Source: Dehalococcoidia bacterium
GTDB lineage: Bacteria; Chloroflexota; Dehalococcoidia; Lucifugimonadales; SHYT01
Assembly: GCA_009692665.1 (NCBI GenBank)
Contig: SHYT01000003.1
Span: forward strand, 1-64,000
Length of the DNA stretch: 64,000 nt
Direction of reading: 5' to 3'
Made by a program: the position numbers and the translations under genes. Every line of letters begins with the position of its first letter. Position 1 is the first letter of the stretch. The notes below the pieces were generated by a model that saw only the letters and a program-made list of their open reading frames with translations, ran no database searches and had not been told where the DNA came from. Below are positions 18,539-28,127 of this stretch, piece after piece.

Positions 18539-19696
18539 ATGCGTCGGTCACACAGAGTCACGCTGCTGGGTTCTCTCGCCGGCATACTCGCGCTGGCCGC
18601 CGCCTGTGGCAGCGCCGACACGCCTGAAGCCGGCCCTGGCGTTGCTCCTACCGCATCGCCCGCTCCGTCCGCTGCTGCGCCGTCCACCGCGCCCGCGGTA
18701 ACGCCTGCGCCGCCGCCAGCGCCACCTATAGACATCTCCAAGCTATCCTCGCTCCCTATCTCGTTCTCTGAAATCGTGGCCAGGGTGCGGCCAGCCGTCG
18801 TCACCATCTCCGTGCGCGCTCAAGCCACCCGTCCGGTCACCGGCCGCCCCGTCAACATCATTCAAAGCGGCACCGGCGTCTTTATTGACCCCAGCGGATT
18901 TGTCCTGACAAACCAGCATGTTATTGACAGCGGCTCGCGCATTGAGGTGATGACGGACGATGACAAGACCTACGTGGCTGAACTGGTTGGCCAGGACATC
19001 AACTCGGACTTGGCGGTCCTCAAGATCGTCGACCAGAAACCGTTTCTGGCGCTTCCTTTTGCTGACCCCAGCTCCTACCACGTGGGCGATTGGGTTATCG
19101 CGATTGGCAACGCGCTGGGACTGCCGGGCGGGCCCACGGTCACCATTGGCGTCATCAACGCGCTGGACCGCAGCATTGAAGTGGAACACTCCGTGATGAG
19201 CGACCTGGTGCAGACGGACGCTGTCATCAACGAGGGCAATAGCGGCGGCCCGCTCCTGAACCTGAGAGGCGAAATTGTCGGCATCAACAGCATTACGGCG
19301 GGGCAGGCCGCATCGATTGGGTTTGGGTTCGCGATCAGCTCCTTCACCGCCGCGCCGGTTGCCAAAGTGCTCATCCAGAACGGGCGCATCACCTGGGCCT
19401 GGCTGGGCCTGGGCATTGACGACCTGAGTCCTGCTGCGGCGCTGCGCTATGACCTGACTGTGCGCCAGGGAGTCATTGTGAACGGGATTGCCCGCAACGG
19501 CCCCGCGCACGTGGCCGGCATCCTCCCGGGCGATGTCCTTGTCCGCATTGATGACACTGCAATCCGCCGCGTCCGCGACGTTGATCTGCTGCTGCGCGAC
19601 AAGTACCGCGCCGGACAAAAAGCCTCGGTTATGCTCACGCGCAACGGGGAAGAGCGCACGGTGCAGGTGACATTCACGGAGCCGCCACGGCGGTAG
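18539..19696 (+). CDS. HtrA/DegP-like trypsin-family serine protease with PDZ domain (lipoprotein)
   Basis: Lipobox LAAACGS; GVFIDPSGFVLTNQHVIDSGSRIEV; DINSDLAVLKI; INEGNSGGPLLNLRGEIVGINS; C-terminal PDZ-like. Confidence 0.93.
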   Translation: MRRSHRVTLLGSLAGILALAAACGSADTPEAGPGVAPTASPAPSAAAPSTAPAVTPAPPPAPPIDISKLSSLPISFSEIVARVRPAVVTISVRAQATRPVTGRPVNIIQSGTGVFIDPSGFVLTNQHVIDSGSRIEVMTDDDKTYVAELVGQDINSDLAVLKIVDQKPFLALPFADPSSYHVGDWVIAIGNALGLPGGPTVTIGVINALDRSIEVEHSVMSDLVQTDAVINEGNSGGPLLNLRGEIVGINSITAGQAASIGFGFAISSFTAAPVAKVLIQNGRITWAWLGLGIDDLSPAAALRYDLTVRQGVIVNGIARNGPAHVAGILPGDVLVRIDDTAIRRVRDVDLLLRDKYRAGQKASVMLTRNGEERTVQVTFTEPPRR

Positions 19697-19884
19697 GTGA
19701 CGTGCCCCACCCCTAAAGAGGATGGGCCAGGGGTCGCCACCCGGCCCCACCAACCTCTCGCCCCAGCCCTCTCCCTCCTTCGCTTCGGACATTGCCTACT
19801 GGAGCGACTGAGGCAGCCGATGAGGTCGTCTTGGTCCCAGCGGGTGGCGACGATGATGACGCCGGCGTTTGGCTCCAGGACAGA

Positions 19885-19996
19885 AGGTATGCGTCATGCA
19901 TACGTGTATGATTACGCCGTGGGATGTGTGAGTCAAGCCAAGAATGTCCTAAAGCTCATCCCTACTGTAAGCAGTCGGGTGCTACTTGGTAGCACC
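19885..19996 (+). repeat. Intergenic hairpin-bearing repeat, copy 2
   Basis: See copy 1 at 4994-5140; GGTATGC GTCAT GCATAC, GGGATGTGTGAGTCAAG, CCTACTGTAAGCAGTCGGGTGCTACTTGG. Confidence 0.6.
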
Positions 19997-20263
19997 AAGA
20001 ATGTCCTGATCGCGCAGTTCAAGCAGGCCGGACGCGCGAGGAAGCCCCGGGGGGGGCGTGCAATCGGCGCTGGCGTTGCAGTAGGACGAGGCGTCCTGCG
20101 CCCCGGGCCTATCTAGCAGGCGCCAATGCCTGCCACAAAGCCCTCGGTAACGCCAGTTGCAGAGCGGTATTGACATCCTTGGTGAAAGTCATAAAATTGT
20201 CTTTGATTCGTACAAATGTATGGATACGTTCGATAGCACGAGATCGATAAGGAGGAAATGTCC

Positions 20264-20545
20264 ATGGCTGACGTACACAAGGCCGAGATAGCTGACAGGG
20301 TCGCCAAGCGGCTCAATGCCAGTCCCGCAGAGGGAGCAACAGCGCTCAATACGGTGCTCGATACGCTCCAGCGCGCGCTCAAGAAGGGCGACCGGGTCGT
20401 CGTCACTGGCTTCGGAGCCTTCGAGGTCCGGCAGGCAAAGGAGCGCTCAGTACACTCGATTAAAGGTGGAGCGATGAAAATCGTTCCTGCTCACCGGCGT
20501 GTCGGCTTCTCTGCCGGCGCGTCGCTTTCAGCCGCTATCCGCTAA
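20264..20545 (+). CDS. HU family DNA-binding protein
   Basis: KAEIADRVAKRLNASPAEGATALNTVLDTLQRALKKGDRVVVTGFGAFEVRQAKERS; RBS GGAGG. Confidence 0.92.
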   Translation: MADVHKAEIADRVAKRLNASPAEGATALNTVLDTLQRALKKGDRVVVTGFGAFEVRQAKERSVHSIKGGAMKIVPAHRRVGFSAGASLSAAIR

Positions 20546-20699
20546 AGTTGCCGCCAACTTAATCGGGCGCGCGCTGCATCCTGCCGAAACGTACGAGACC
20601 GTGAGCAGGTGGCTGTAAGCCGCCCAGGCAGCGCGCGCCCAAAACGGCGATTGTCGTCATTGTGTGATCGGTTTAACGTCCCATGAAGGAGGTCTACCG

Positions 20700-20972
20700 A
20701 TGCCCTCCACGCAACACGTCTCCATCGAATGGCTGGACAAAGCGGCCGCGCAGCTCATTTTGGAGTTCCAGACCCGGCGAGTAGTGACCGTCCCTGAGCT
20801 CGCGGGAAAACTCTATGTCTCGGAAGGGACGACCCCCGAGACGCAAGCGCGCCTCATCCGCGCCTACACCCAACAGATTCTGAATCGAGCGCCCTGCGAA
20901 TTCGAGATGGGCAGCGGCAGTCGCCCAGGGCAATTCGTTGCACGCACGCTGCTTGGTCTGGGAAGCTCATAA
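20700..20972 (+). CDS. Hypothetical protein (90 aa)
   Basis: GAAGGAGG RBS before MPSTQHVSIEWLDKAAAQLILEFQTRRVVTVPELAGKLYVSEGTTPETQARLIRAYTQQILNRAPCEFE. Confidence 0.6.
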   Translation: MPSTQHVSIEWLDKAAAQLILEFQTRRVVTVPELAGKLYVSEGTTPETQARLIRAYTQQILNRAPCEFEMGSGSRPGQFVARTLLGLGSS

Positions 20973-21000
20973 GGCAACGGACCAGGGTAGGGCGCTGTGA

Positions 21001-21300
21001 TCACCAGCGGGCGCAACCAGAATAATAAATACAAGGCCGCTGCCCTATCGAAAATTGTTCGGTAGCGGCAACGGCCTTGTTGTATTTGTAGTCAATAACC
21101 GCCGTGGCGCCATTCCCGGGAAAGCTGGCAGCCGCCTCGGACATGAACCGCTGGGAATTAGATCTGGCTGTAACCACTGCCAGGCCGGTCAAATCCCGTG
21201 CCGTGCCCTTCCTTGATCCAGCCAAACTCCTTGTGGAGGTGCCGCCGTACGCTTGCGCTCACCTCCTTTAAAGATGCGTCCTGGACGTATGCACAACCAA
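21001..21300 (-). pseudogene. Degenerate, possibly frameshifted small ORF (weakly YbjQ-like)
   Basis: Two overlapping minus frames: ...KEFGWIKEGHGTGFDRPGSGYSQI and ...ARSNSQRFMSEAAASFPGNGATAVIDYKYNKAVAATEQF; 3' part lies in a quasi-palindrome. Confidence 0.3.
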
Positions 21301-21622
21301 TTCTTCCCGGACACGCATTGGAGCGATGTATGAGCGCGCAAAGGAGCAGCGCGTGCACGTCCTGCAATCCCCTACCGCGCCCGTTTCCATGAGCGCCAAA
21401 TACTTGGTCCAAAACACCCCGCACATCCTGTCGCATCCCCCACACGTGGTCCATTGCTACCCAGTTGTTGCAAGATGCGCATCTCTCCGCAATGCCCTAG
21501 GCCAGGCCCAACGAAATCCGCTCCCTAAGAACAGGCCTGAGTAAGGTGCGGCAAACGCCAAAGTTGCCCACCGCTGAGCCGTGGCCTAGAATGACAAAGA
21601 AAGCCACGAACAAGGAATAGCG

Positions 21623-22999
21623 ATGTTTGACGCACTCACGGCAAAACTGACCGGCGTGTTCCAGCGCCTGAGCGGCAAGGGGCACCTATCGGAAAAGGAC
21701 GTTGACGAGGCGCTGCGGGAAGTCCGCGTGGCGCTGCTGGAAGCGGACGTGAACTTCCGCGTGGCGCGTGACCTGGTGGCCCGCGTACGGGAGAAGCTGC
21801 TCGGCGTGGAGCTCCAGCAGGGGCTGAACCCTGCGCAGCAGGTCGTCAAAGTTGTAAATGACGAGCTGACTGCCGTGCTCAGCGGCGGCGACCACAAGCT
21901 CAAGCCATCACCGCAAGCGCCCACCATCATCATGCTCGTGGGCTTGCAGGGGTCTGGTAAAACCACGACGGCCGCCAAGCTGGCGCTGAACCTGCGACGC
22001 TCCGGCACAATCATGAAGCCCCTGCTCATTGCCGCAGACTTGCGCCGACCCGCCGCGGTAGACCAGCTGGCGTCGCTGGCCAAGCAGCTGGATATGCCGG
22101 TGTACACGGAAGCTCCGGCAACGTCTAACGCGCTGAAGGCGGCTACTAACGGCGTGAGGCGCGCCAAGGACTTGGACGCGCCCTGGGCAATTGTGGACAC
22201 GGGTGGCCGCTTGCAGATTGATGAAGAGCTTATGCAGGAACTGGTCGACATTAAGCAGGCCGTCAATCCGCACGAGATCCTGCTTGTGGTGGACGCCATG
22301 ACCGGCCAGGATGCCGTGCAGGTGGCGGGCGAGTTCCACAAGCAGCTTGGCCTGACCGGCCTCATCCTGACGAAGATGGACGGTGATGCTCGTGGCGGTG
22401 CGGCGCTGTCCATTACTGCGGTCATCGGCGTGCCCATTAAGTTCATTGGCATTGGCGAGAAGCCGGACGGGCTGGAGCCGTTCTTCCCGGACCGCATGGC
22501 GTCGCGCATTCTGGGGATGGGCGATGTGCTGTCGCTGGTGGAGAAGGCCGAAGCGGTCATTGATGAGAAGAAGGCGCGGGAGCTTGAGAAGAAGCTGCGC
22601 CAGTCCACATTTGACCTGCAAGACTTTCTGGACCAGCTCAAGGCGGTGCGAAAGATGGGCTCGCTGGGGCAGCTCATGGACATGATCCCCGGCATGGGCG
22701 CCATTAAGAAGCGCCTGCCCAACGGCGGGGACGTTGACGAGTACCGCCTTAAGCAGGTGGAGGCCATTGTGCTTTCCATGACCGCCAGGGAGCGGCGGAG
22801 CCCGGACGTGCTGGACGCATCGCGCAAGCGGCGGGTGGCCAAAGGCAGCGGGACAGCCGTGCAAGACGTGAACCAATTGCTGAACCAGTTCCGCGAGATG
22901 CAGAAGATGATGAAGCAGTTCGCCAAGATGAAGCCCAAGCAAATCGAAAAGATGATGAAGGGCACGCCGGGGGCGCCGCAGCTACCGCGCCCACGTTAG
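21623..22999 (+). CDS. ffh: Signal recognition particle protein Ffh
   Basis: MFDALTAKLTGVFQRLSGKGHLSEKDVDEALREVRVALLEADVNF...LVGLQGSGKTTTAAKLALNLR; C-terminal M domain. Confidence 0.97.
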   Translation: MFDALTAKLTGVFQRLSGKGHLSEKDVDEALREVRVALLEADVNFRVARDLVARVREKLLGVELQQGLNPAQQVVKVVNDELTAVLSGGDHKLKPSPQAPTIIMLVGLQGSGKTTTAAKLALNLRRSGTIMKPLLIAADLRRPAAVDQLASLAKQLDMPVYTEAPATSNALKAATNGVRRAKDLDAPWAIVDTGGRLQIDEELMQELVDIKQAVNPHEILLVVDAMTGQDAVQVAGEFHKQLGLTGLILTKMDGDARGGAALSITAVIGVPIKFIGIGEKPDGLEPFFPDRMASRILGMGDVLSLVEKAEAVIDEKKARELEKKLRQSTFDLQDFLDQLKAVRKMGSLGQLMDMIPGMGAIKKRLPNGGDVDEYRLKQVEAIVLSMTARERRSPDVLDASRKRRVAKGSGTAVQDVNQLLNQFREMQKMMKQFAKMKPKQIEKMMKGTPGAPQLPRPR

Positions 23000-23047
23000 A
23001 CGCATTCTAGAGCACATCAAGAAAGGTCTGGCGATCCCTACCACACC

Positions 23048-23932
23048 TCAGGCGAAATGAGGTGCGATCTCTGCTGCAAACCGCTCCATGGCGGCGAGGA
23101 AGTCTGGGCCAAGGCACGGGCCGAAGCCACAGACTACCGTGGAAACGCCGAGTTCGCGGTAGCGGGATACGTCTTCCCGAATCTGTTCCGGCGAGCCCTG
23201 GCCGGGGTTTCGTACTCCAGTATCGTTGGTGTCTACAAACCTGACTCCCAGCCTGGTGGTGATAGCAGGCCCATCCGTACGACCTGCTTCGGCGGCAAGC
23301 CTGCGAATCTCTACAACTGTTTGCGCCATTCGTTCCAGCGCCATGCCGCCCGCATGCCAGGCAGCGCCGAACCGCACCGCTCTCCGGAGCGCAGCGTTGC
23401 TGTGCCCGCCAACCCAGATGGGCGGGTGCGGCTGCTGCGCCGGTTTTGGCTGGAAGTGTACATCGGAGAACTGCACAAAGCGCCCGGAGAACGAAGCGGG
23501 CTCCTGCATCCACAGCGTGGTCATTGCGTGGAGATACTCATCGGTGCGGAGGCCGTGGCCTTTTTCCGGCACACCAAGGGCCTGGAACTCTTCCGGCATG
23601 TTACCCGCGCCAACGCCAAAAATAACCCGTCCATCGGACATGGCATCCAGGGTGCTCACCATCTTGGCGGTCACCAGAGGGTTGCGGTAAGGGATAACAA
23701 TGACGCTCGTACCTAACCGCAGCCGGCTTGTGAATGCGGCGATATGGCTGAGCACTACAAAGGAATCATAGAAAGTGGGGCCGACCCTGGAGAGAAATGA
23801 TTTTGGCGTGATCACGTGATCGCTTACCCAGGCGGAGTGATACCCTATAGCCTCAGCACGCTCGACCGTTTTTCGCAGGTCGGCAACCGAAAGCGTGCCT
23901 CCGTAGTGAGGGATACCTACGCCAAAGTCCAC
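23048..23932 (-). CDS. LLM-class (F420-dependent-type) oxidoreductase
   Basis: GVGIPHYGGTLSVADLRKTVERAEAIGYHSAWVSDHVITP...VIFGVGAGNMPEEFQALGVP...IWVGGHSNAALRRAVRFG; start GTG 23932 (GGGAGG RBS) or ATG 24010. Confidence 0.88.
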   Translation of the reverse strand: MDFGVGIPHYGGTLSVADLRKTVERAEAIGYHSAWVSDHVITPKSFLSRVGPTFYDSFVVLSHIAAFTSRLRLGTSVIVIPYRNPLVTAKMVSTLDAMSDGRVIFGVGAGNMPEEFQALGVPEKGHGLRTDEYLHAMTTLWMQEPASFSGRFVQFSDVHFQPKPAQQPHPPIWVGGHSNAALRRAVRFGAAWHAGGMALERMAQTVVEIRRLAAEAGRTDGPAITTRLGVRFVDTNDTGVRNPGQGSPEQIREDVSRYRELGVSTVVCGFGPCLGPDFLAAMERFAAEIAPHFA

Positions 23933-24055
23933 AACTGCCCTCCCAGTCCCAAGCTCATGTGGTGTCCATGATACCTTCTCTACACCAGCGCCATGAATTG
24001 CACGTGGCATACTACTGGCGTTCCGCAGTCTTAAAGGAGAACTTCGATAGAACTC

Positions 24056-24540
24056 TTGCGAAGCCTCCTCTTTATCCCCGGCAACCGTGCGGATATGCTC
24101 GCAAAGGCGGCCTCTGTCCCTGCTGACGCGCTAGTGCCGGACCTGATGAGCTCGGTGCCGGATGACGAGAAGGCACACGCACGCAAGGCGACGGCAGCGG
24201 CGCTTTCCCACCTGGCGCATCCCAAGCGCAAGCTGATACCGCGGATCAATCAGGGGAGCGCAGGCATGATGGAAGAAGACCTGGCCGCTGTGGTGACGCC
24301 GCACACCTACGGCATTTGCGTAGGCATGGCCACCCGGCCTGAAGATATCCAGCACATTGACTGGGCTATCGGCCGTGCGGAGACAAAAGCGGGCATTGCT
24401 GTTGGAATTCTCAGGCTCATTCCTTTTAAGGCGCAAGGCCGCGGCGCCGTAACATTGGAAGGCTGGCTGGTGGATGCCCCGGTAGCTGCCCGGGCGTCCG
24501 CCTTTGCTAGCAAAGGCGGACGCTATTGCGAAGGCGACGG
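24056..24540 (+). pseudogene. Internally deleted HpcH/HpaI aldolase - citrate lyase beta (CitE)-like remnant
   Basis: CitE-like N-terminus RSLLFIPGNRADMLAKAASVPADALVPDLMSSVPDDEKAHAR and C-terminus GRGAVTLEGWLVDAPVAARASAF joined directly; middle of fold missing; ORF runs into rnhB. Confidence 0.6.
24494..24523. repeat. 30-bp perfect palindrome
   Basis: GCGTCCGCCTTTGCTAGCAAAGGCGGACGC equals its own reverse complement. Confidence 0.85.
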
Positions 24541-24665
24541 GCTGACGCTGCTTCGGCGCGTTCCTAAGAACGCCTTTTTGCCTGTGCGCTCCAGCGTGCC
24601 CGTACTCCTGCCTCAGAACTGTGGTATCCTCCGCTTTAATCTTAGGAGGTCGCTGCCGTTCCGAT

Positions 24666-25310
24666 ATGACAAAGAGTATGGTGCGCAGACTGCCGACAAC
24701 CACCATGGAGCGGACTGCCTTCCGGCGCGGGTTTGTTCGTGTCGCTGGGCTGGACGAGGTCGGACGCGGCCCGCTGGCCGGGCCGGTGGCAGCTGCCGCG
24801 GTTGTGTTCCCCTGGCCCGTGCCGGCGCCGCTCACCAAGTGCGGTATCCGCGATAGCAAGATGCTCTCGTCGCAAGCTCGGGAGCGGCTAGCTCCACTCA
24901 TCTATACATACGCACTTGGCGCGGCCATTGGCATGGCGTCTTCGCAAGAGATAGACGAGTTCAGCATCGTGGGCGCGACGCGGCTGGCAATGCTGCGCGC
25001 GCTAAAGCAACTCACGCCCGCTCCGGACATGTTGCTCATAGATGCGCTGCCGCTGCCGCAGGCGCGCATCCCTTTTCAGTCCGTTATTCACGGCGACGCG
25101 CTGTGTTTGTCCATAGCGGCTGCATCCATTATCGCAAAAGTGGCGCGCGACAGTCTGATGAGCGAGATGGACGCTCGGTTCCCCGGCTATGGCTTTGCGC
25201 AGCATAAGGGCTATCCAACAAAAGAGCATTTGGATTGTCTGCGACGCTTGGGTGCAACGCCGGAGCACCGGCGCTCGTTTGCGCCCGTGCGCTCCTTGCT
25301 TGGTACGTAG
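24666..25310 (+). CDS. rnhB: Ribonuclease HII
   Basis: VAGLDEVGRGPLAGPVAAAAVVFP...IRDSKMLSSQARERL...ASIIAKVARDSLMSEMDARFPGYGFAQHKGYPTKEH. Confidence 0.93.
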   Translation: MTKSMVRRLPTTTMERTAFRRGFVRVAGLDEVGRGPLAGPVAAAAVVFPWPVPAPLTKCGIRDSKMLSSQARERLAPLIYTYALGAAIGMASSQEIDEFSIVGATRLAMLRALKQLTPAPDMLLIDALPLPQARIPFQSVIHGDALCLSIAAASIIAKVARDSLMSEMDARFPGYGFAQHKGYPTKEHLDCLRRLGATPEHRRSFAPVRSLLGT

Positions 25311-25311
25311 C

Positions 25312-25724
25312 ATGGCGGTACGCAGGCCACGCACACAAGCCGCAGCCAAGCCAGTCACGAACCCCTGGCGCGCCCGCCTGGGCAAACGGGGCGAAGACGA
25401 GGCCAAAGCGTTTCTTGGAGCGCAGGGCTATCTCATTCTGAGCATGAACTATCGCTGCCAGTGGGGGGAGTGGACATCATTGGGCAGGATGGCGAGACGC
25501 TCGTGTTTGTTGAAGTAAAGTTGCGCGGATCGCACACGTTTGGGGCCGCAGTGGAAGCGATAACGCGCGCCAAGGCCCAGAAGCTCGTCATGTGCGCGCA
25601 GCAGTACGCATCCGAACGGAACCTGGACATACCCTGGCGCATAGACATAGTGGCCATTCAGATGGATAGCGGCGTCACGCAGCCAACGCTCATCCAAAAT
25701 GCCGTCGCCGACGAGACTGCCTAG
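25312..25724 (+). pseudogene. YraN/UPF0102-family nuclease-like protein interrupted by a frameshift
   Basis: Frame 1 WRARLGKRGEDEAKAFLGAQGYLILSMNYRCQWGE, frame 2 VDIIGQDGETLVFVEVKLRGSHTFGAAVEAITRAKAQKLVMCAQQYA; shift at TGGGGGGAGTGGAC. Confidence 0.75.
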
Positions 25725-25736
25725 GAGTACACCGCC

Positions 25737-26297
25737 GTGCAGCAGACCAAGCTACTACGCTCCATGCGGTCGGTACGCCGTTTTTCTCCAAAGCCTATTC
25801 CAGATGATGTCCTGCTGGACATTCTTGAAGCGGGCCGCTGGACTGGTTCATGGAAAAACATTCAGCCGTGGGAGCTCATTGTGGTGCGCAACCGCCAGAC
25901 GCTAGGCAAAATGGCGTCAATGAGCCCGTTTGGAGCGCATCTGGCTGGAGCGCAGGTGGGTATAGCGTTGCTGATGGAGGGTGCGCAAGAACCATATGGG
26001 TTCGACGCGGGCAGGCTGGCGCAGACGCTCATGCTCGCCGCGTGGGCGCATGGTGTCGGCTCCTGCATCGCTACACTCGTTACGCCGAATGCGGGCAGTG
26101 GGAACGCGCAGGAGTTGTTGGGCTTTCCGCCGGACCGCCACCTATGGAACGTCATCTCTTTGGGCTACTCCGCCGATGTGCGGGCTGCACGCGTTGGGCC
26201 GCAATCCAGCGTCCGCTCGCAAGTCCCGCTTGGTCGCAAACCACTGAGCGAGTTTGTGAGCTGGGAACGCTACGGCCAAGACAAGCCATCCACGTAG
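25737..26297 (+). CDS. Nitroreductase family protein
   Basis: MRSVRRFSPKPIPDDVLLDILEAGRWTGSWKNIQPWELIVVRNRQTL; GTG start. Confidence 0.88.
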   Translation: MQQTKLLRSMRSVRRFSPKPIPDDVLLDILEAGRWTGSWKNIQPWELIVVRNRQTLGKMASMSPFGAHLAGAQVGIALLMEGAQEPYGFDAGRLAQTLMLAAWAHGVGSCIATLVTPNAGSGNAQELLGFPPDRHLWNVISLGYSADVRAARVGPQSSVRSQVPLGRKPLSEFVSWERYGQDKPST

Positions 26298-26378
26298 AGC
26301 GCTTCCAGATGCTACAATAAGGCAGTTCCCCGAGGCGCAGATTATTCCGCTTCGCCGCCGTGGTAACGAGGGAAACAG

Positions 26379-26759
26379 ATGCCCATCTACGAGTATCGAT
26401 GTCAGAACTGCCGGAGTAAGGTGTCGGTGTTTTTTCGCAGTTTTTCCGACACCAAAACGCCGTCGTGCGAGCACTGCGGCGGCACAGACCTGACCCGCCT
26501 GATGTCGCAGGTTGCCGTCCACAAGGCGTGGGGAGACTCGCTGAACTTGCCGGACGCGGCGCTTGAGGACGTGGATGAGAATAACCCAGATCAGATGAAG
26601 GACTGGATGCGCCGTGTGAAGCAAGGCGTGGGCGACGATCCGCGCCTCACGGAAGCGGACTTGTTGGATGCGGGCATTGACCCGCACGGTGAGAATGGCC
26701 TCCCGGACCATGAACATTGGGACCATGCGGGCGGTAGCACAGAAAGCACGGAGGGCTAG
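26379..26759 (+). CDS. FmdB-type zinc ribbon protein (copy 1)
   Basis: MPIYEYRCQNCRSKVSVFFRSFSDTKTPSCEHCGG. Confidence 0.88.
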   Translation: MPIYEYRCQNCRSKVSVFFRSFSDTKTPSCEHCGGTDLTRLMSQVAVHKAWGDSLNLPDAALEDVDENNPDQMKDWMRRVKQGVGDDPRLTEADLLDAGIDPHGENGLPDHEHWDHAGGSTESTEG

Positions 26760-26761
26760 CC

Positions 26762-27100
26762 ATGCCTGCATACGATTTCCGGTGTGAGGACTGCAAGGCG
26801 GTCACCAGCATATTCACCAGGTCGGTAAAAACCGAGATCCACCCCGTTTGCGAGAAGTGCAAGAGCACGAACATGACGCAGATGATTACCGGCTTCGTGA
26901 CGCGCATTGCAGGCGCTTCCTCATCATCTGCACCCGGCTCGTTTGGAGCCAATATTGAGGACCGATTCCGGGAAATGGGCATGCCCGTGCCACCGGAGCT
27001 GAAGCAGCGCATTAACGAGGTGCGTGAGGGTGGCTTTGGCGGAGCAGGAGAGTCAAGCACGTTCGACGGCAGCAACACGCCAGGAATTTCTGCTCCGTGA
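26762..27100 (+). CDS. FmdB-type zinc ribbon protein (copy 2)
   Basis: MPAYDFRCEDCKAVTSIFTRSVKTEIHPVCEKCKSTNMTQMI. Confidence 0.88.
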   Translation: MPAYDFRCEDCKAVTSIFTRSVKTEIHPVCEKCKSTNMTQMITGFVTRIAGASSSSAPGSFGANIEDRFREMGMPVPPELKQRINEVREGGFGGAGESSTFDGSNTPGISAP

Positions 27101-28125
27101 CCCCATATCGCGAGGCGTTCAAGCGTTCCCTGCTTGAGGGCCTCATCCTCCTAGAGGGCGTGGTCACGCAGCCAGCCGGCCTTACGTATGACCTCCGCGC
27201 CGCTCGGGCCGCCTTCATGGAAGCCGATGGCCTCACTGCAGAAGGCGTGGAAGAGGCCGGGAGCGATGACGCAGCGGTCGGCGGCAGGCCCGCCCGGCGC
27301 GCGCGGCCTACCGTCACGCTGGATCAGGCGCTCCAAAATCTGAATATCACGCGCCAAACGCTTACCGTGCTCGAAGAACTGAAGGCTGTTGATGCACTGT
27401 GGGCCGAGCGGACGCGCAAAGTTCTGGCGCGCGCCGAGCAGCGATTGGGCGCACAACTTCGGCAACGAATCGCCGGCCAGGTGTGCGGGCTGTACGTCAT
27501 TCTTGACCCGCAGGTCGCCAAGGGACGAGACCTGTTGCAGCTTGCGGAGACAGCACTGAAGAACGGCGCACGCGTGCTGCAACTCCGTGATAAGCAGACG
27601 GAAAAGGGGCTGCAATTGCCGTTGGCTAAGCAGCTCACTGCGCTCTGCGACCAGCACAAAGCGCTGTTTTTTGTGAACGACCACGCCGACCTGACCGGCT
27701 CCTCGGGCGCACACGGGTTACACGTGGGGCAGAAGGACCTATCTATAGAGGATGCGCGCAAGTACCTCGCACCCAGACAGCTTATTGGCCGATCTAACGC
27801 TACACTGGAAGAGGCGCTGGCCTCACAGCAGCAGGGTGCTGACTACATTGCCGTTGGCGCGATGTTTCCAAGTACGAGCAAGGACAATACCCGGCCTGCC
27901 GGCGTTGCTACCTTGCGGCGTGTGCGTGAGCAGTCGCGGACCCCGCTTGTCGCTATTGGCGGCATCACGGAAGCGAACGTGGACGAGGTCATGGCGGCCG
28001 GCGCGGATTCGATTGCAGTTATCAGCGCGGTGCTCAGCGCGCCAGACCCCGGCCAGGCGGCCGCGCGTCTGAGCGAGCGGATTGAGCGCGTGCTAGCCGC
28101 GCGGCCCGCAGCGGCGAGGGCATAA
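27097..28125 (+). CDS. thiE: Thiamine phosphate synthase with about 130-aa N-terminal extension
   Basis: C-terminal LYVILDPQVAKGRDLLQLAETALKNGARVLQLRDKQ...FFVNDHADL..GAHGLHVGQKDLSIEDAR...GADYIAVGAMFPSTSK...TPLVAIGGI; GTG start overlapping fmdB stop. Confidence 0.88.
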   Translation: MTPYREAFKRSLLEGLILLEGVVTQPAGLTYDLRAARAAFMEADGLTAEGVEEAGSDDAAVGGRPARRARPTVTLDQALQNLNITRQTLTVLEELKAVDALWAERTRKVLARAEQRLGAQLRQRIAGQVCGLYVILDPQVAKGRDLLQLAETALKNGARVLQLRDKQTEKGLQLPLAKQLTALCDQHKALFFVNDHADLTGSSGAHGLHVGQKDLSIEDARKYLAPRQLIGRSNATLEEALASQQQGADYIAVGAMFPSTSKDNTRPAGVATLRRVREQSRTPLVAIGGITEANVDEVMAAGADSIAVISAVLSAPDPGQAAARLSERIERVLAARPAAARA

Positions 28126-28127
28126 TC

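Noticed and set aside
18743-19792. 349-aa minus-strand ORF opposite the HtrA gene
   Set aside because: Antisense artefact; the plus strand encodes a full serine protease.
21586-22965. 459-aa minus-strand ORF antisense to ffh
   Set aside because: Ser/Arg/Pro-rich shadow frame of a clear Ffh gene in GC-rich DNA; no domain-like motif.
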